DNA of 64,000 nt from Anthoceros angustus (lineage: Eukaryota; Streptophyta; Anthocerotopsida; Anthocerotales; Anthocerotaceae): contig MU008182.1 of NCBI GenBank assembly GCA_010909165.1, forward strand, positions 124,001 through 188,000, given 5' to 3'. The notes beneath the pieces were generated by a model that saw only the letters and a list, made by a program, of their open reading frames with translations, was not told the origin of the DNA and made no database searches. Made by a program: the position numbers and the translations under genes. Of the stretch, positions 22,801 to 31,808 are shown piece after piece. Each line of letters opens with the position of its first letter. Position 1 is the stretch's first letter.

Positions 22801-23953
22801 TTTGGGGCCAGACAAAGTGGGAAAGCGGGAAGTTGCAAGGGGACTTGCAGAGCTTGTATTTGGAGATGAGAAGAAGCTTGTTGTTCTAGGCTGTCAGCCC
22901 TCGAAGTGGGGCCCGAATACTGAGGGTCCTGATGAGAGTGGAATCTTGCACAGGGGCAAAACCTCGTTGGACAGGTTAGTAGATGCTGTGCGGCAGAGAC
23001 CATTTTCAGTGTTGCTCCTAGAAGATGTTGAACGAGCTGACTCTCTTATGAGGAACAGTTTGGTCAGGGCCATGGAAAGGGGGAGGCTGGCTGATTCACA
23101 TGGTCGAGAGGCAAGCTTTGCAAATGTTATAGTTGTCATGACTGCAAATGTGGGATCAGAGTTTGTGATTTCCCTTGATCTTGGGAGGACCTCAAATCTT
23201 AAGGAAAGTAAGCTTGGCCGAGGATCAGGGATGAAATTGTGTATTGGCGAATCTGAATGTTGTGATCCTGTGCTGAAAGATGATGAAGGAGTAACCTTGA
23301 TTGGTCAGGATCGAAGTGGTCACACGTCTGGATCTTTAATGTGCAAGGCAAAATTTCCTCCCACGTTGTGTAAGAGAAAGGGCTTTGACAGCCAGACGGC
23401 TGCATGGAGTACTTACAAACGGACCAAGACCCATGATGCAGGGCGACCAACAGCGTTTGACCTGAATCTCTCAGCTGAGGAAAATGACATTGAAGTTTCA
23501 ACGACAACTAGCTGGTCAAAAGATGGGCCGCACAGGTTGGAGCAACAGGTTATTGATAAAGTACTTGGGTGTGCCCGTAGAGTTCTCTCTACCAATTTCT
23601 GCGCTGGAGTGGATGAAACCGTGATCTTCTCTCCCGCTGGGTTGCACAACTTCTTTGGCAGCGTCCTTGAGAAGCTGGAATGCATCTCACACAGGGTTGC
23701 CGATTTGGGGGCTTCGTTTGAGGTTGAAGTTGGTGTGCTGGAGCAGATGGTGGTGGCCAGCTGGCAAACGCCCGGTGGGGATGAGGCTTTCAGTTCCTGG
23801 ATTGTAGAAGTGCTGAATAAAAGCTTGGAAACATTGGTGTTGACACATCGTGATGTGTCTGGAAAGGCAGTAAAGCTGCTACGTGGGGATTGTAGTCCAT
23901 ATGTGGACGCACGTCCCCTACCTAGTGCGATTGAGGTCGTGCACGATCTCTAA
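19815..23953 (+). CDS. SMXL: SMAX1-LIKE (SMXL) ClpB-like repressor, three exons
   Basis: Exons are 19815-21124, 21380-21698 and 21824-23953; both introns (255 and 125 bases) have GT-AG ends and matching phases, giving about 1252 residues. I chose the ATG at 19815 because MRAG followed by LQHTLTLQAAVVLKNA is the usual SMXL start. The N-terminus is the double Clp-N domain (HVAAMLLAFPGSPLRQAC). The middle has the conserved CCSECMLNCERE block. The D2 domain shows a P-loop-like GPDKVGKR near residue 870, then HRGKT near 919-923 and the SMXL block PFSVLLLEDVERAD. Near residue 1087 lies an EAR motif, FDLNLS. In Arabidopsis and rice, SMXL proteins are nuclear co-repressors that bind TOPLESS through EAR and are degraded through D14 or KAI2 and MAX2; RGKT is needed for that degradation. 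The gene seems intact and functional. Confidence 0.93.
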
Positions 23954-24535
23954 GCATGGTATCGATGATTGGCTTAGAGAAACAGAACGCTCATGTGTGC
24001 AATCAGCTTATGATTATTTGGGCCTGAGTATATTGGCGACAAGTCTTTGGGCTCCTGCGACCTTCTGATCCTCCTCCTAGCGTATCTGGTAGTGGATATA
24101 CTTTTGCCCTGTGCGTTGTGTGTTACTAACTCTGTTTAGAAAGTATTAGACGGTTATTCCAATATTGAACCTGATCACCTATTTTTATGTCACATAGGTA
24201 TGGTACCGGAGGAGTGTTTAGCATACCAGCTTATATGGCCTTTCATTTACTAGCATCCTCCTGTCTTGTATTATAGTATTGTGGTTGTGTATATGTAAGT
24301 ATTAGTATTATAATTATGAGTTCGAACATCTTTGCTAAATTTGAAAGTCAGATAAGATAGAATTATTAAAGTCATGTTAATAGCTTTACAATGATTGAAT
24401 AATAAAAATGCTTGTAATGGAATAGGTAGTCGGTAGATTGACTTGAATCCGTTGCATATTGTAGGTTAAGATGTTTTAGTTTTTATTTTAAATCACCTTC
24501 TTCTGCGGATGATCTTATTCGAGGGAGCTTAGTGC
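23954..24535. other. SMXL 3' flank
   Basis: AT-rich DNA after the SMXL stop contains no coding sequence. A possible polyadenylation signal, AATAAA, occurs within GAATAATAAAAATGC near 24400. The 3' UTR probably ends before this point or close to it. Confidence 0.45.
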
Positions 24536-24539
24536 ACCT

Positions 24540-24716
24540 ATATGGGGGGACGACAACAAATAGTTCATCTTGGACAACAAAGCAAACAGCCCATTTTGGG
24601 CAATAGTTCATCTTGGGCAACGAAGCAAACAGCCCATCTTGGGCAGCAAAGCAAACTGTTGTGAATCTTCAGCAGCAAAGCAAATAGCCCGTGAATCTTG
24701 AGCAGCAAAGCAACCC
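24540..24716. repeat. Degenerate tandem repeat around AGCAAAGCAAA
   Basis: Four imperfect units of roughly 40-45 bases share the order ATCTTGGGCA(A/G)C followed by (A/G)AAGCAAACAGCCC. Later units replace the first part with GTGAATCTTCAGCAG. No gene is present. The array runs directly into the 42-bp array that follows. Confidence 0.65.
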
Positions 24717-24782
24717 CCTACGGCCCTTTGTAACCTTGGAACAATGGCAAAGTTGGGTGAGTTGCAAGCATGGAATTTACGA

Positions 24783-25035
24783 CCATTAGTGGTGTGGATT
24801 CCAAAGCCTGAAGCACCATGGTCTCTATTAGTGGCGTGAATTCTAAAGCCTGAAGCACCATGGTCTCCATTCGTGGCGTGGATTCTAAAGCCTGAAGCAC
24901 CATGGTCTCCATTCGTGGCGTGGATTCCAAAGCCTGAAGCACCATGGTCTCCATTAGTGGCGTGGATTCCAAAGCCTGAACACCATGGTCTCCATTAGTG
25001 GCGTGGATTCCAAAGCCTAAAGCACCATGGTCTCC
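24783..25035. repeat. 42-bp minisatellite, six units
   Basis: The unit is CATTAGTGGCGTGGATTCC followed by AAAGCCTGAAGCACCATGGTC and TC, 42 bases long, repeated about six times with few changes. Because 42 is a multiple of three, the minus strand stays open and reads a 14-residue unit, LESTPRMETMVLQA. There is nothing else to suggest that this frame is expressed. One unit lacks two bases, which would break it. Confidence 0.85.
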
Positions 25036-25233
25036 ATGGTCTTCCGACGCAAGGCCTCCTTTAAAAGTGCCTCATGTCCAAGCCTTAATTGCTGAGCAAA
25101 CCTAGCAATGAGGGCCGCCCATGCCAACCTTTTGGCCGAGCTGTGAAAAGCCAGGCGTGCATCCTCCAATTGAAGGTAGAAGGCCAGAGGATGGGGAGGT
25201 GGAGGGATTCATGTTCAATTTTTGATGTACTCT

Positions 25234-25395
25234 CACTACTAGAAAAGGGAGGGTATGTTATGCCCTCTCATTATTCTCCATAGTAAAACTCTTCAATAAC
25301 AACGTTTTGTATTAGAGTGGAGGGGCAGGGTAGTAATTACTACAATGCATGGGGTAAAATAACGTTGAAATAATAACGTGAACCCTCTGCGTTGT
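25234..25395. mobile_element. Possible CACTA-type transposon end
   Basis: CACTACTAGAAAAGGGAGGG at 25234 matches the typical plant CACTA (En/Spm) terminus CACTACNAGAAAA. Downstream are repeated short motifs (ACAACGTTTT, AAAATAACGTT, AATAATAACGT) of the kind seen in subterminal regions of these elements. I did not find the opposite inverted terminus (TTTTCTAGTAGTG) in the window, so the element is either solo, truncated or a chance match. Confidence 0.4.
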
Positions 25396-25527
25396 TCTTT
25401 CGCTAAAAAGTTAGTTTGGAACCAACGCGCATTTCCAAGCCAAATGACATCTCAAAGTTGATGTTCTTTCGCTAAAAAGTTAGTTTGGAACCAACGCGCA
25501 TTTCCAGGCCAAATGACATCTCAAAGT
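25396..25527 (+). repeat. 66-bp direct tandem duplication
   Basis: GTTCTTTCGCTAAAAAGTTA through CAAATGACATCTCAAAGTTGA occurs twice in a row, at about 25396-25461 and 25462-25527, with one substitution (CCAAGCC versus CCAGGCC). The second copy runs into the gypsy fragment that follows, so the duplicated bases belong to that element. Confidence 0.85.
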
Positions 25528-25690
25528 TGAGGGCATTCTTGGGGTTGGTAGGATACTACAGGAAGTTCATTCCGCGGATGAGCAGGATTGGGTGGCCATT
25601 AATATCGAACGACTTGTTAAAGAAGTTGGTCACTTGGCGTTGGACTCAAGAGGAGGAATCAGCTTTCATGGAGTTGAATGGGTAGACTCA
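25500..25690 (+). pseudogene. Ty3/gypsy RT-RNase H linker fragment
   Basis: The plus strand encodes SRPNDISKLRAFLGLVGYYR, then KFIPRMSRIGWPL and a degraded TWRWTQEEESAFMEL. FLGLVGYYRKFI is the hallmark of gypsy reverse transcriptase just before RNase H. It ends at a stop after about 65 codons, and no other pol domain follows on this strand. The neighbouring RT piece at 26440-26165 is on the opposite strand, so the element has been broken and partly inverted. Confidence 0.75.
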
Positions 25691-26164
25691 TGAGCTCACC
25701 AATTCTTGGTCATCTAGACGTCAGTAAGCCGTTCGTACTTTACACTGATTAGAGTGCAATTTGCACCTGATCTCCAGGTTGCCCAGTGAAAGTGGTATAT
25801 GGAAGGGTGAGTGTAACACATAGATAAACGCTATGTGCTGGTCCTCGCGAATGGGTGAGCCCAAAACGTGGTGGAAGGTAGAACGGGATGACATTCCATC
25901 GCATGGCACCCCTAAATCACCTTCTATACCGCATAGCATAGGTACGGTTGTTCGGGCAACCTGGCCAGTGGCATGTGTCTCAAACCTCCTACTGAATATT
26001 TGCAAAATCTGCTGATTACGTCATCATCAAGTCTCGATGTGCCGGTGGGCGTGTGGCCGAGTAACATGCAACCCGAGACAAAGGAGGGCATCTAATGTGG
26101 CACCCCATCACCAAGAATGGACCCCAACCAGGAGATGCCTTGGCCATCGGCCACCTCAAGTAAT

Positions 26165-26440
26165 TCAAACGTCCACTTGTAATATGCCATAGTTTGGCAA
26201 GCAAAAATCAGTGGCATACCTGATTGCCTCCACCTTGGCGGCATGCGGCGAGATCTCTTCAGGCGTGATCCAATGACCCAAGTACAATACCTTGTCCTCT
26301 GCAAATCGACACTTCCCTAGATGAGCCTTCAACCCATAAGCAGCTAGTCTAGTAAAGACTGCTTCGAAGATGTTGCAGATGCTCCTCAAAGGTATTACTA
26401 AAGATGATGACATCATCATCCGCAAACGGCTAAGTCTCAG
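26165..26440 (-). pseudogene. Ty3/gypsy reverse transcriptase fragment
   Basis: The minus strand reads FADDDVIIFSNTFEEHLQHL across a frame change, then AAYGLKAHLGKCRFAEDKVL and YLGHWITPEEISPHAAKVEA. This is the catalytic YADD-type region and the following thumb of gypsy reverse transcriptase. Stops and a frameshift show that it is dead. Bases 25691-26164, between it and the plus-strand fragment, hold no recognisable domain. Confidence 0.75.
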
Positions 26441-26732
26441 ACCTCCTACAGGTGCTCCGAATCTCCCAAGTCCCAAACCACCTCTGGACATCGTACGGTA
26501 CGACCTACCTACTACTACCTATTGTGTCTCGAAATGCGGTCCTTCCAGTTCGGATACCTACAATCCACTACTTCCTACCTTGTTGGCAGTCACCTTCCCT
26601 TCATCTAGCCATACAAAACTTCCCTACCAGAACCGTCCCTTATTGGCGTCCAAATTGTTTCGTGTTTGGCCAAATCCTATGTGACCAAACTTTTCCGTTC
26701 CACAATTTAGAAGCGGGGAGTGCTGACCTTGC
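26441..26732. other. No gene recognised
   Basis: C/T-rich DNA with runs such as CTACCTACTACTACCT. The two overlapping open frames have no recognisable domain. It separates the gypsy RT fragment from the copia-B1 LTR. Confidence 0.35.
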
Positions 26733-27278
26733 GTGTTAAGGATGTAGCTTACTGAGTTTGTTAAGATGGATATGACTATGCGTAAAAGACGTAGGTGATT
26801 GAGCTTAAGTACATAGAAGTGGGTATATGGAAAGCATATACCCCATATTAAGTAGGAAACGTGAGTGACACTTTTTATGGTTTAAAAAGGGGTGAGACCA
26901 GCTAACTATAGCAGGTTTAGCTCCTTGACTATTGCCTTTGTGTTGTTTTCTCAAAGTTGCTCTTTATTTGTGTTTTAAGGCCTCGTTTAGGTGTCTTAGT
27001 TTTGCAATTCTGAACAGTTGCTTTCTTGGCACTTCTGACCCTCTTGAAGTATGGCTAGCTTCCAATCTCAATAGGTTATGGGCCCACACACCCAAGGCAT
27101 GGTGACACTACAAGTCATTTCCAAATTTGGTGGAAACAATTTCAACTTGTGGAAGTTCAAGATGCAGATGCTGTTGGCCGAGAAAGGCTTGTGGGGGATA
27201 GTGTTAGGAACTGAGCAGCGCCTTATAGAAGTGGAGCGACAATCCAAGTGGGATGAGAATGCAGACAAAGCTTTTGCA
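26733..27278 (+). mobile_element. copia-B1: 5' LTR, PBS and truncated gag start
   Basis: The LTR occupies 26733-27073 (starts TGTTAAGG, ends TCTCAATA). It is followed directly by GGTTATGGGCCCAC at 27074-27087 and the gag start GMVTLQVISKFGGNNFNLW. The element is cut at about 27278 within gag, where it meets a GT-rich minisatellite. Related copies are B2 (29005) and B3 (31457-35883). The LTR termini TGTTGAG and CTCAACA are inverted repeats in the better copies. Confidence 0.85.
27074..27087 (+). promoter_or_regulatory. copia-B1 primer-binding site matching tRNA-iMet anticodon arm
   Basis: GGTTATGGGCCCAC directly after the LTR is complementary to GTGGGCCCATAACC, the anticodon stem-loop of plant initiator tRNA-Met as I know it. 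It does not match the 3' CCA end of that tRNA. Drosophila copia uses a 5' half of initiator tRNA-Met in this manner. Copia-B3 has the identical 14 bases and copia-B2 has one change (GGTTACGGGCCCAC). Confidence 0.75.
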
Positions 27279-27433
27279 TGTCCAAGTTATCGTGTGTGTA
27301 TGTAGGATGTATGCATGTGCATGTATGAGGTATGTGGATGTGTGAGCATGTGCATAACATGTAGGTATGTGTTGATGGTATGGTAATATGTACATGGCGT
27401 GCATGTATGATGTGGATGTGGATAAAGGCCAAA
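27277..27433. repeat. GT-rich minisatellite, short copy
   Basis: Starting GCATGTCCAAGTTATCGTGT, this block is a shorter copy of 35904-36118. They share GGATGTATGCATGTGCATGT, the unit TGTGAGCATGTGCAT, the stretch GTATGGTAATATGTACATG, and the end GATGTGGATGTGGATAAAGG. Only one copy of the 33-base unit is present here. The open frames on the minus strand are a by-product of the repeat. Confidence 0.85.
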
Positions 27434-28279
27434 CCGTATGAAACAAGCACAAAAGACGGGCATATTTAAGGCAGAATGGTGGCTCTCCACACGACTTGCA
27501 GGCAGAAGCATGTGCCTCCTCAAGATCAATGGAAACAATTAAGAAGGTGGCGGCGGTGAGAGCTTAGAGAGCATAAAGGCCAGGCAATCTGTGGAATGCC
27601 ATGGATTGTTTGATGTTTGTTTTCAGAAGGAACAGCCATACAGATCCCATTCTTTTCTTGTGTAAGCTCTCAGGAGTGGTGTGTCAGCACACTTGCCCAT
27701 GCGAGAGGCAAGCCGATTTTGCACATCAACAATCCCTCTGCTGACGAGAGCTTGACATGAGCAAAGGGCTCAAGAGGGCAGCCCATGATTCGGGTAGAAA
27801 GCTATGAGAAGGACTCAAGGTTGCTGACAAAGGAGCGGTGACATACTCCAGATAAGTTGATGGTGGATTTCAATGAGTGCTTCAGATTATTCTCTGCTGT
27901 TTTATGCAGGTCCTTCCATCCTTGAGTTAGCCACTTTAGCAGAGCTGGAACCAGCCTACTTGTGGTAGATGCTTTGGATTGAAGTGATTGATAAGTTGGC
28001 CTGGCTAGCAGACTGGACTGAGGAAGGAACCAACACTAATTTTGATGGAATGCCGTACATAGTTTCTCGTAGAGGAAGAGATTGAAGAGTGATGGTGTTT
28101 TTGCGCTTTGGCTGGACAAACGAAAGCACTCCAGTCCAGGAAGTTTGTACTCCTACTGCTCGTTTTCTCTCAGTTCGTAGGATAGGTGGTCAATTCGAGT
28201 GGAACCAGAATCCTATTCGGCTCATAGATTTCGAGAAAAGACGTGTCAGTGCAACGATGGAATATGAACAACTCCTAGC
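27434..28279. other. Decayed DNA between minisatellite and gypsy gag
   Basis: I see no domain or long frame in these 850 bases. Scattered fragments on the plus strand resemble broken coding sequence, and the region leads without a boundary into gypsy gag at 28280, so it is probably the decayed 5' part of that element. Confidence 0.35.
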
Positions 28280-29004
28280 AAGAATGATGTGTTCACTGGT
28301 AGACATGGCAGCATGTCTCTTGCTAACTATGTGATGCTTCAGTTTGAGGTGAGCCAGTCGCATCCTCTTCTTCATCTTCCTTCAAGGCCTTCCAGGCTCG
28401 TTTTGCCCTTGACGGCGCCCGAGAATCCTGCAAAATCTGGTCCTTGCAGTCACAGTAGCAAGTTAAAGCCTCACCCGCTAGGAATGTGCTCATCTTCCTC
28501 AGCGCCATCTCTGGAGTGAATTTGGACTTGTACTTGAGCACCATCTCATCAATTGCCCACCTGAATTTTTCTTCACTTGGTGGACGAGATGTTCGTCAAG
28601 TTTGGTGAAATGTTGCCTGTATCCTCCATAGAGAAGAATCAAGAGCTGTCAAAGTTCGCAATCAGACCCAACGAACCTCTCAAATCCGCTTGTTTGAGGT
28701 TGAGACAGTTCGTGAAGGACATCAGAGTGAAGGCGATGCGATGCGGGAAGCTGCCCAAATCTACATCGCAGCCTTGCCTGGTAGATGTATGGAAGTGGGT
28801 AAATGGGAAACATATACCCCATATTGAGTAGGCGATACCCCAGGCGACTTCTAGGTAGTGAGTATACTTCGATATTGAGTAGGCGATATTTGGTAGAAGT
28901 CGCTTGCGGTATAGCCAACTTTCTTCACAAGATGCATGGAGTCCGCGGACTATGAGCTGGAACAAGCTTACGAGATGGCTAAAAGGGTCATGAAAGGTGA
29001 TGCT
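28280..29004 (+). pseudogene. Ty3/gypsy (G1) gag with an inverted internal segment
   Basis: The plus strand reads NDVFTGRHGSMSLANYVMLQ (28280-28340). The next gag part is on the minus strand (28573-28345: EEKFRWAIDEMVLKYKSKFT, PEMALRKMSTFLAGEALTCY), and the plus strand resumes at 28577 with LVDEMFVKFGEMLP, later YELEQAYEMAKRVMKG near 28960. The related gag at 38560-38312 shows MSLAYFEEKFRW in one frame and so proves the normal order. A ~120-base insertion (about 28790-28915) further interrupts the gag. Copia-B2 begins at 29005, and G1 resumes at 30650. Confidence 0.75.
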
Positions 29005-30649
29005 TGTTGAGGATACGGCTTACTGAGTTTTTTAAGATGGATATGACTATGCGTAAAAAATGTAGGTGATTGAGCTTACTATAAGTACATAGAAGTGGGT
29101 AAATGGGAAACATATACCCCATATTGAGTAGGAAACTGAGTGACACTTTTTATGGTTTAAAAAGGGGTGAGACCAGCTAACTATAGCAGGTTTAGCTCCT
29201 TGACTATTGCCTTTGTATTGTTTGCTCAAAGTTGCTCTTTATTTGTGTTTTAAGGCCTCGTTTAGGTGGTCTTAGTTTTGCAATTTTGAATACTTGCTTT
29301 CTTGGCACTTCTGACCCTCTTGAAGCATGGCTAGCTTCCAATCTCAATAGGTTACGGGCCCACTCACCCAAGGCATGGTGACACTACAAGTCATTTCCAA
29401 ATTTAGTGGAAACAACTTCAACTTGTGGAAGTTCAAGATGCAAATGCTGTTGGCCGAGAAAGGCCTGTGGGGGATAGTGTCAGGAATTGAGCAGCGCCCT
29501 ATGGAAGTGGAGAGACAATTCAAGTGGGACGAGAAGCGCCCTATAGAAGTGGAGCGACAATCAAAGTGGGACGAGAATGGAGGTAAAGCTTTTGCAACCA
29601 TTTGCTTCAATTTGGAAGATGTAGAACTAATGCATGTAACTTCTTGTAAAACTGCAAGGGAAGCCTGGCAACAGCTAGAGGCACTGTATGAGAACAAGAG
29701 CTTTGTGAACCACTTGTTTTTGAGGAGAAGGTTCTTCACTCTTCAAATGGGTGAGAATGACCATGTCATTGAGCATGTAGACAAAGTGAGGAGTTTGTCA
29801 CAACAATTAGTAGCCGTTGGAGCCCCTGTGTCAAATGATGACGTGGTGATGACTCTTCTTGCAAGTCTTCTAGAGTCATACAACAACTTGATCGTGGCTT
29901 TGGAGTCAAGAATAGAGACTTTGACTTTTGAAATTCTTGTGAGCAAACTCTTACATGAAGAGATAAAAAGAGGGGAAAAGGGGAAGATATCTGAGGAATT
30001 AGCTTTTGTGGCCAAAAAGCCTTAGGAAGAACACTTAAGTTCCATCAAGCTAGGGGAAGGTCTTCTTCAATCTATAGGAGGATATAGAAGGTCCAACATA
30101 ACTTGCAACTACTAAGGCAAGGTTGGATACATTGCGAGGAACTGTTTCAAGAAACAAAAGGACGAGAAAGACTTCAAAGCAACTGTACTGAAGACGAGGT
30201 CTTTGTGATTACACATCACCACTCAAATGAAGCTAACAGATGGTTTATCGATTCATGAGCTTCAGAGCATATGACCAATAGGCGTGAATGGTTTCACTCT
30301 TTCAAACCCACTCCTGCAACTAACATTTACTTGGGTGACAATTTGGCTCACAAATGTGAGGGAAAAAGGAGTTGTATTTCTAACCATGACCACTCCTAAA
30401 GGGCCTATTCGTGGGATGTTAAAGGAGCTGCTCTATGTGCCAGGCCTGAGCAAAAACCTCTTCTCCGTTAGCGCGGCTACCTCTGAAGGGTTGACAGTGA
30501 GGTTTGAGGAAGCTGGAGTGACCTTCACGAATGCAAAAGAAGAAGTGAGAGCACAAGGAGTGAAGGTTGGAAAGATGTATTGTTTAAGTGGAAGTACTAT
30601 GGTGCCAAGCTCAAGAATGAAGGCAAATGTGGTACAAAAGCACAACAAT
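29005..30649 (+). mobile_element. copia-B2: 5' LTR, gag and protease, 3' part missing
   Basis: LTR 29005-29349 (TGTTGAGG to CTCAATA) is followed by GGTTACGGGCCCAC and the gag frame. Gag is open from the LTR end to 30025 (MVTLQVISKFSGNNFNLWKF, LFLRRRFFTLQMGENDHVIE, LLASLLESYNNLIVALESRI). It then breaks, with a degenerate knuckle near 30100-30160 and protease near 30240 (WFIDS-stop-ASEHM). The pre-integrase part (ELLYVPGLSKNLFSVSAATS) runs to about 30649, where copia sequence ends at CACAACAA and gypsy sequence takes over. Relative to copia-B3 the 29-residue stretch after GIEQRP contains a small internal duplication (EVERQ.KWDE twice). Confidence 0.85.
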
Positions 30650-31456
30650 ACATTTGAATGTGAGCACCGAATCGGTGGAGCAAAGGAGAAGGAAGTGTGT
30701 AAGGCTTGTGGTAAGACAAGGCACACTAAGGCTGCACGTTGGCAAGCTCATGCTGAATTCAAGCCCAAAGGGGCTGGAGAGCAAACGTTGGACAAGCTGA
30801 AATTGGTTGTGAGCTCCACTCAGAAGGCTCTGCTCACTGAGGTGTAGAGGCTGCCAGAACAGCTGGCGATGAGCGTGAGCGCAACAGGAAGCCCAAGTGT
30901 TCCTACCGAAAAGTATGACTCGAATGAAGATGTGTATGCGCTGATTGCCGCAAGGTCAGCTTAAGTGAAGAAGAAGACAAGCATTGACTTGGGAGAAGGT
31001 GTCAAAGGGAAGCGAGTTGAGGAAAGAAATCAGCTCAAGATGCCCAAATCTTTCAGATAGATTGAAGATGAAGAGATTGGATTACACCAGGAGGAGTTAC
31101 TACCCAGCGTTAGAACTTTTGCTTGAGAAAGCGATGGACATGCCCATGGTGAGGTTGCATGACCTGGGAGTAAAGATACAACCATTCAAGCAAGTGATGC
31201 AGGCTTGGATCAAGAAGGAATCCGCAGAGTTGGACATGGTGCCTGGGCTTGCCAGTCTACATGGTGATCACTTGAAGCCAGCAGCAAGAGGCAAGGGTAG
31301 CATCGCGTTGGTGAAAATCCAAGGTCGGGAAGTTACAGTCAATGGGTTTGCTCCGGAATGTGTGTTGGTGGACACAAGTGCTAATCCGGGGTTGCTTGGG
31401 CTCAGGTATAGAAGGCACTCCAGCTATGTGAAGATAATTTGAAACCATGCGATGTA
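30650..31456 (+). pseudogene. Ty3/gypsy (G1) knuckle and protease fragment
   Basis: The plus strand carries a knuckle-like CKACGKTRHTKAARW near 30700. After stops, 30984-31442 gives KIQGREVTVNGFAPECVLVD followed by TSANPGLLG, resembling a gypsy retropepsin core (DTGA-type motif changed to DTSA). It appears to continue the G1 gag that copia-B2 interrupted. It is cut at 31457 by the copia-B3 LTR. Assignment to G1 rather than to another gypsy copy is an inference from position and orientation. Confidence 0.55.
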
Positions 31457-31801
31457 TGTTGAGACTGAAGCTAGCCATGCTTCAAGAGGGTCAGAAGTGT
31501 CAAGAAAGCAAGTGTTCAGAATTGCAAAACTAAGACCACCTATACGAGGCCTTAAAACACAAATGAAGAGCAACGCTGAGCAAACAACACAAAGACAATA
31601 GTCAAAGAGCTGAACCTGCTGTAGCTAGCTAGTCTCACCCCTTTTTAAACCCTAAGAAGTGTCACTCACGTTTCCTACTCAATATGAGGTATATGTTTCC
31701 CATTTACCCACTTCTATATACTTATAGTAAGCTCAATCACCTACATCTTTTACGCATAGTCATATCCATCTTAACAAACTCAATAAGCTGCATCCTCAAC
31801 A
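31457..31801 (-). repeat. copia-B3 3' LTR
   Basis: On the minus strand it runs from TGTTGAGGATGCAGCTTATT to AGTCTCAACA, with seven-base inverted termini TGTTGAG/CTCAACA. It aligns over its full length with the LTRs at 26733 and 29005. The bases flanking the copy (ATGTA on one side) do not show a target duplication, because the other end of the element is lost. Confidence 0.9.
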
Positions 31802-31808
31802 CTCCTAC

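Noticed and set aside
24783-25035. Regularly spaced repeats that could suggest a CRISPR array
   Set aside because: The units are contiguous with no unique spacers, and the genome is a plant nuclear one. It is a minisatellite.
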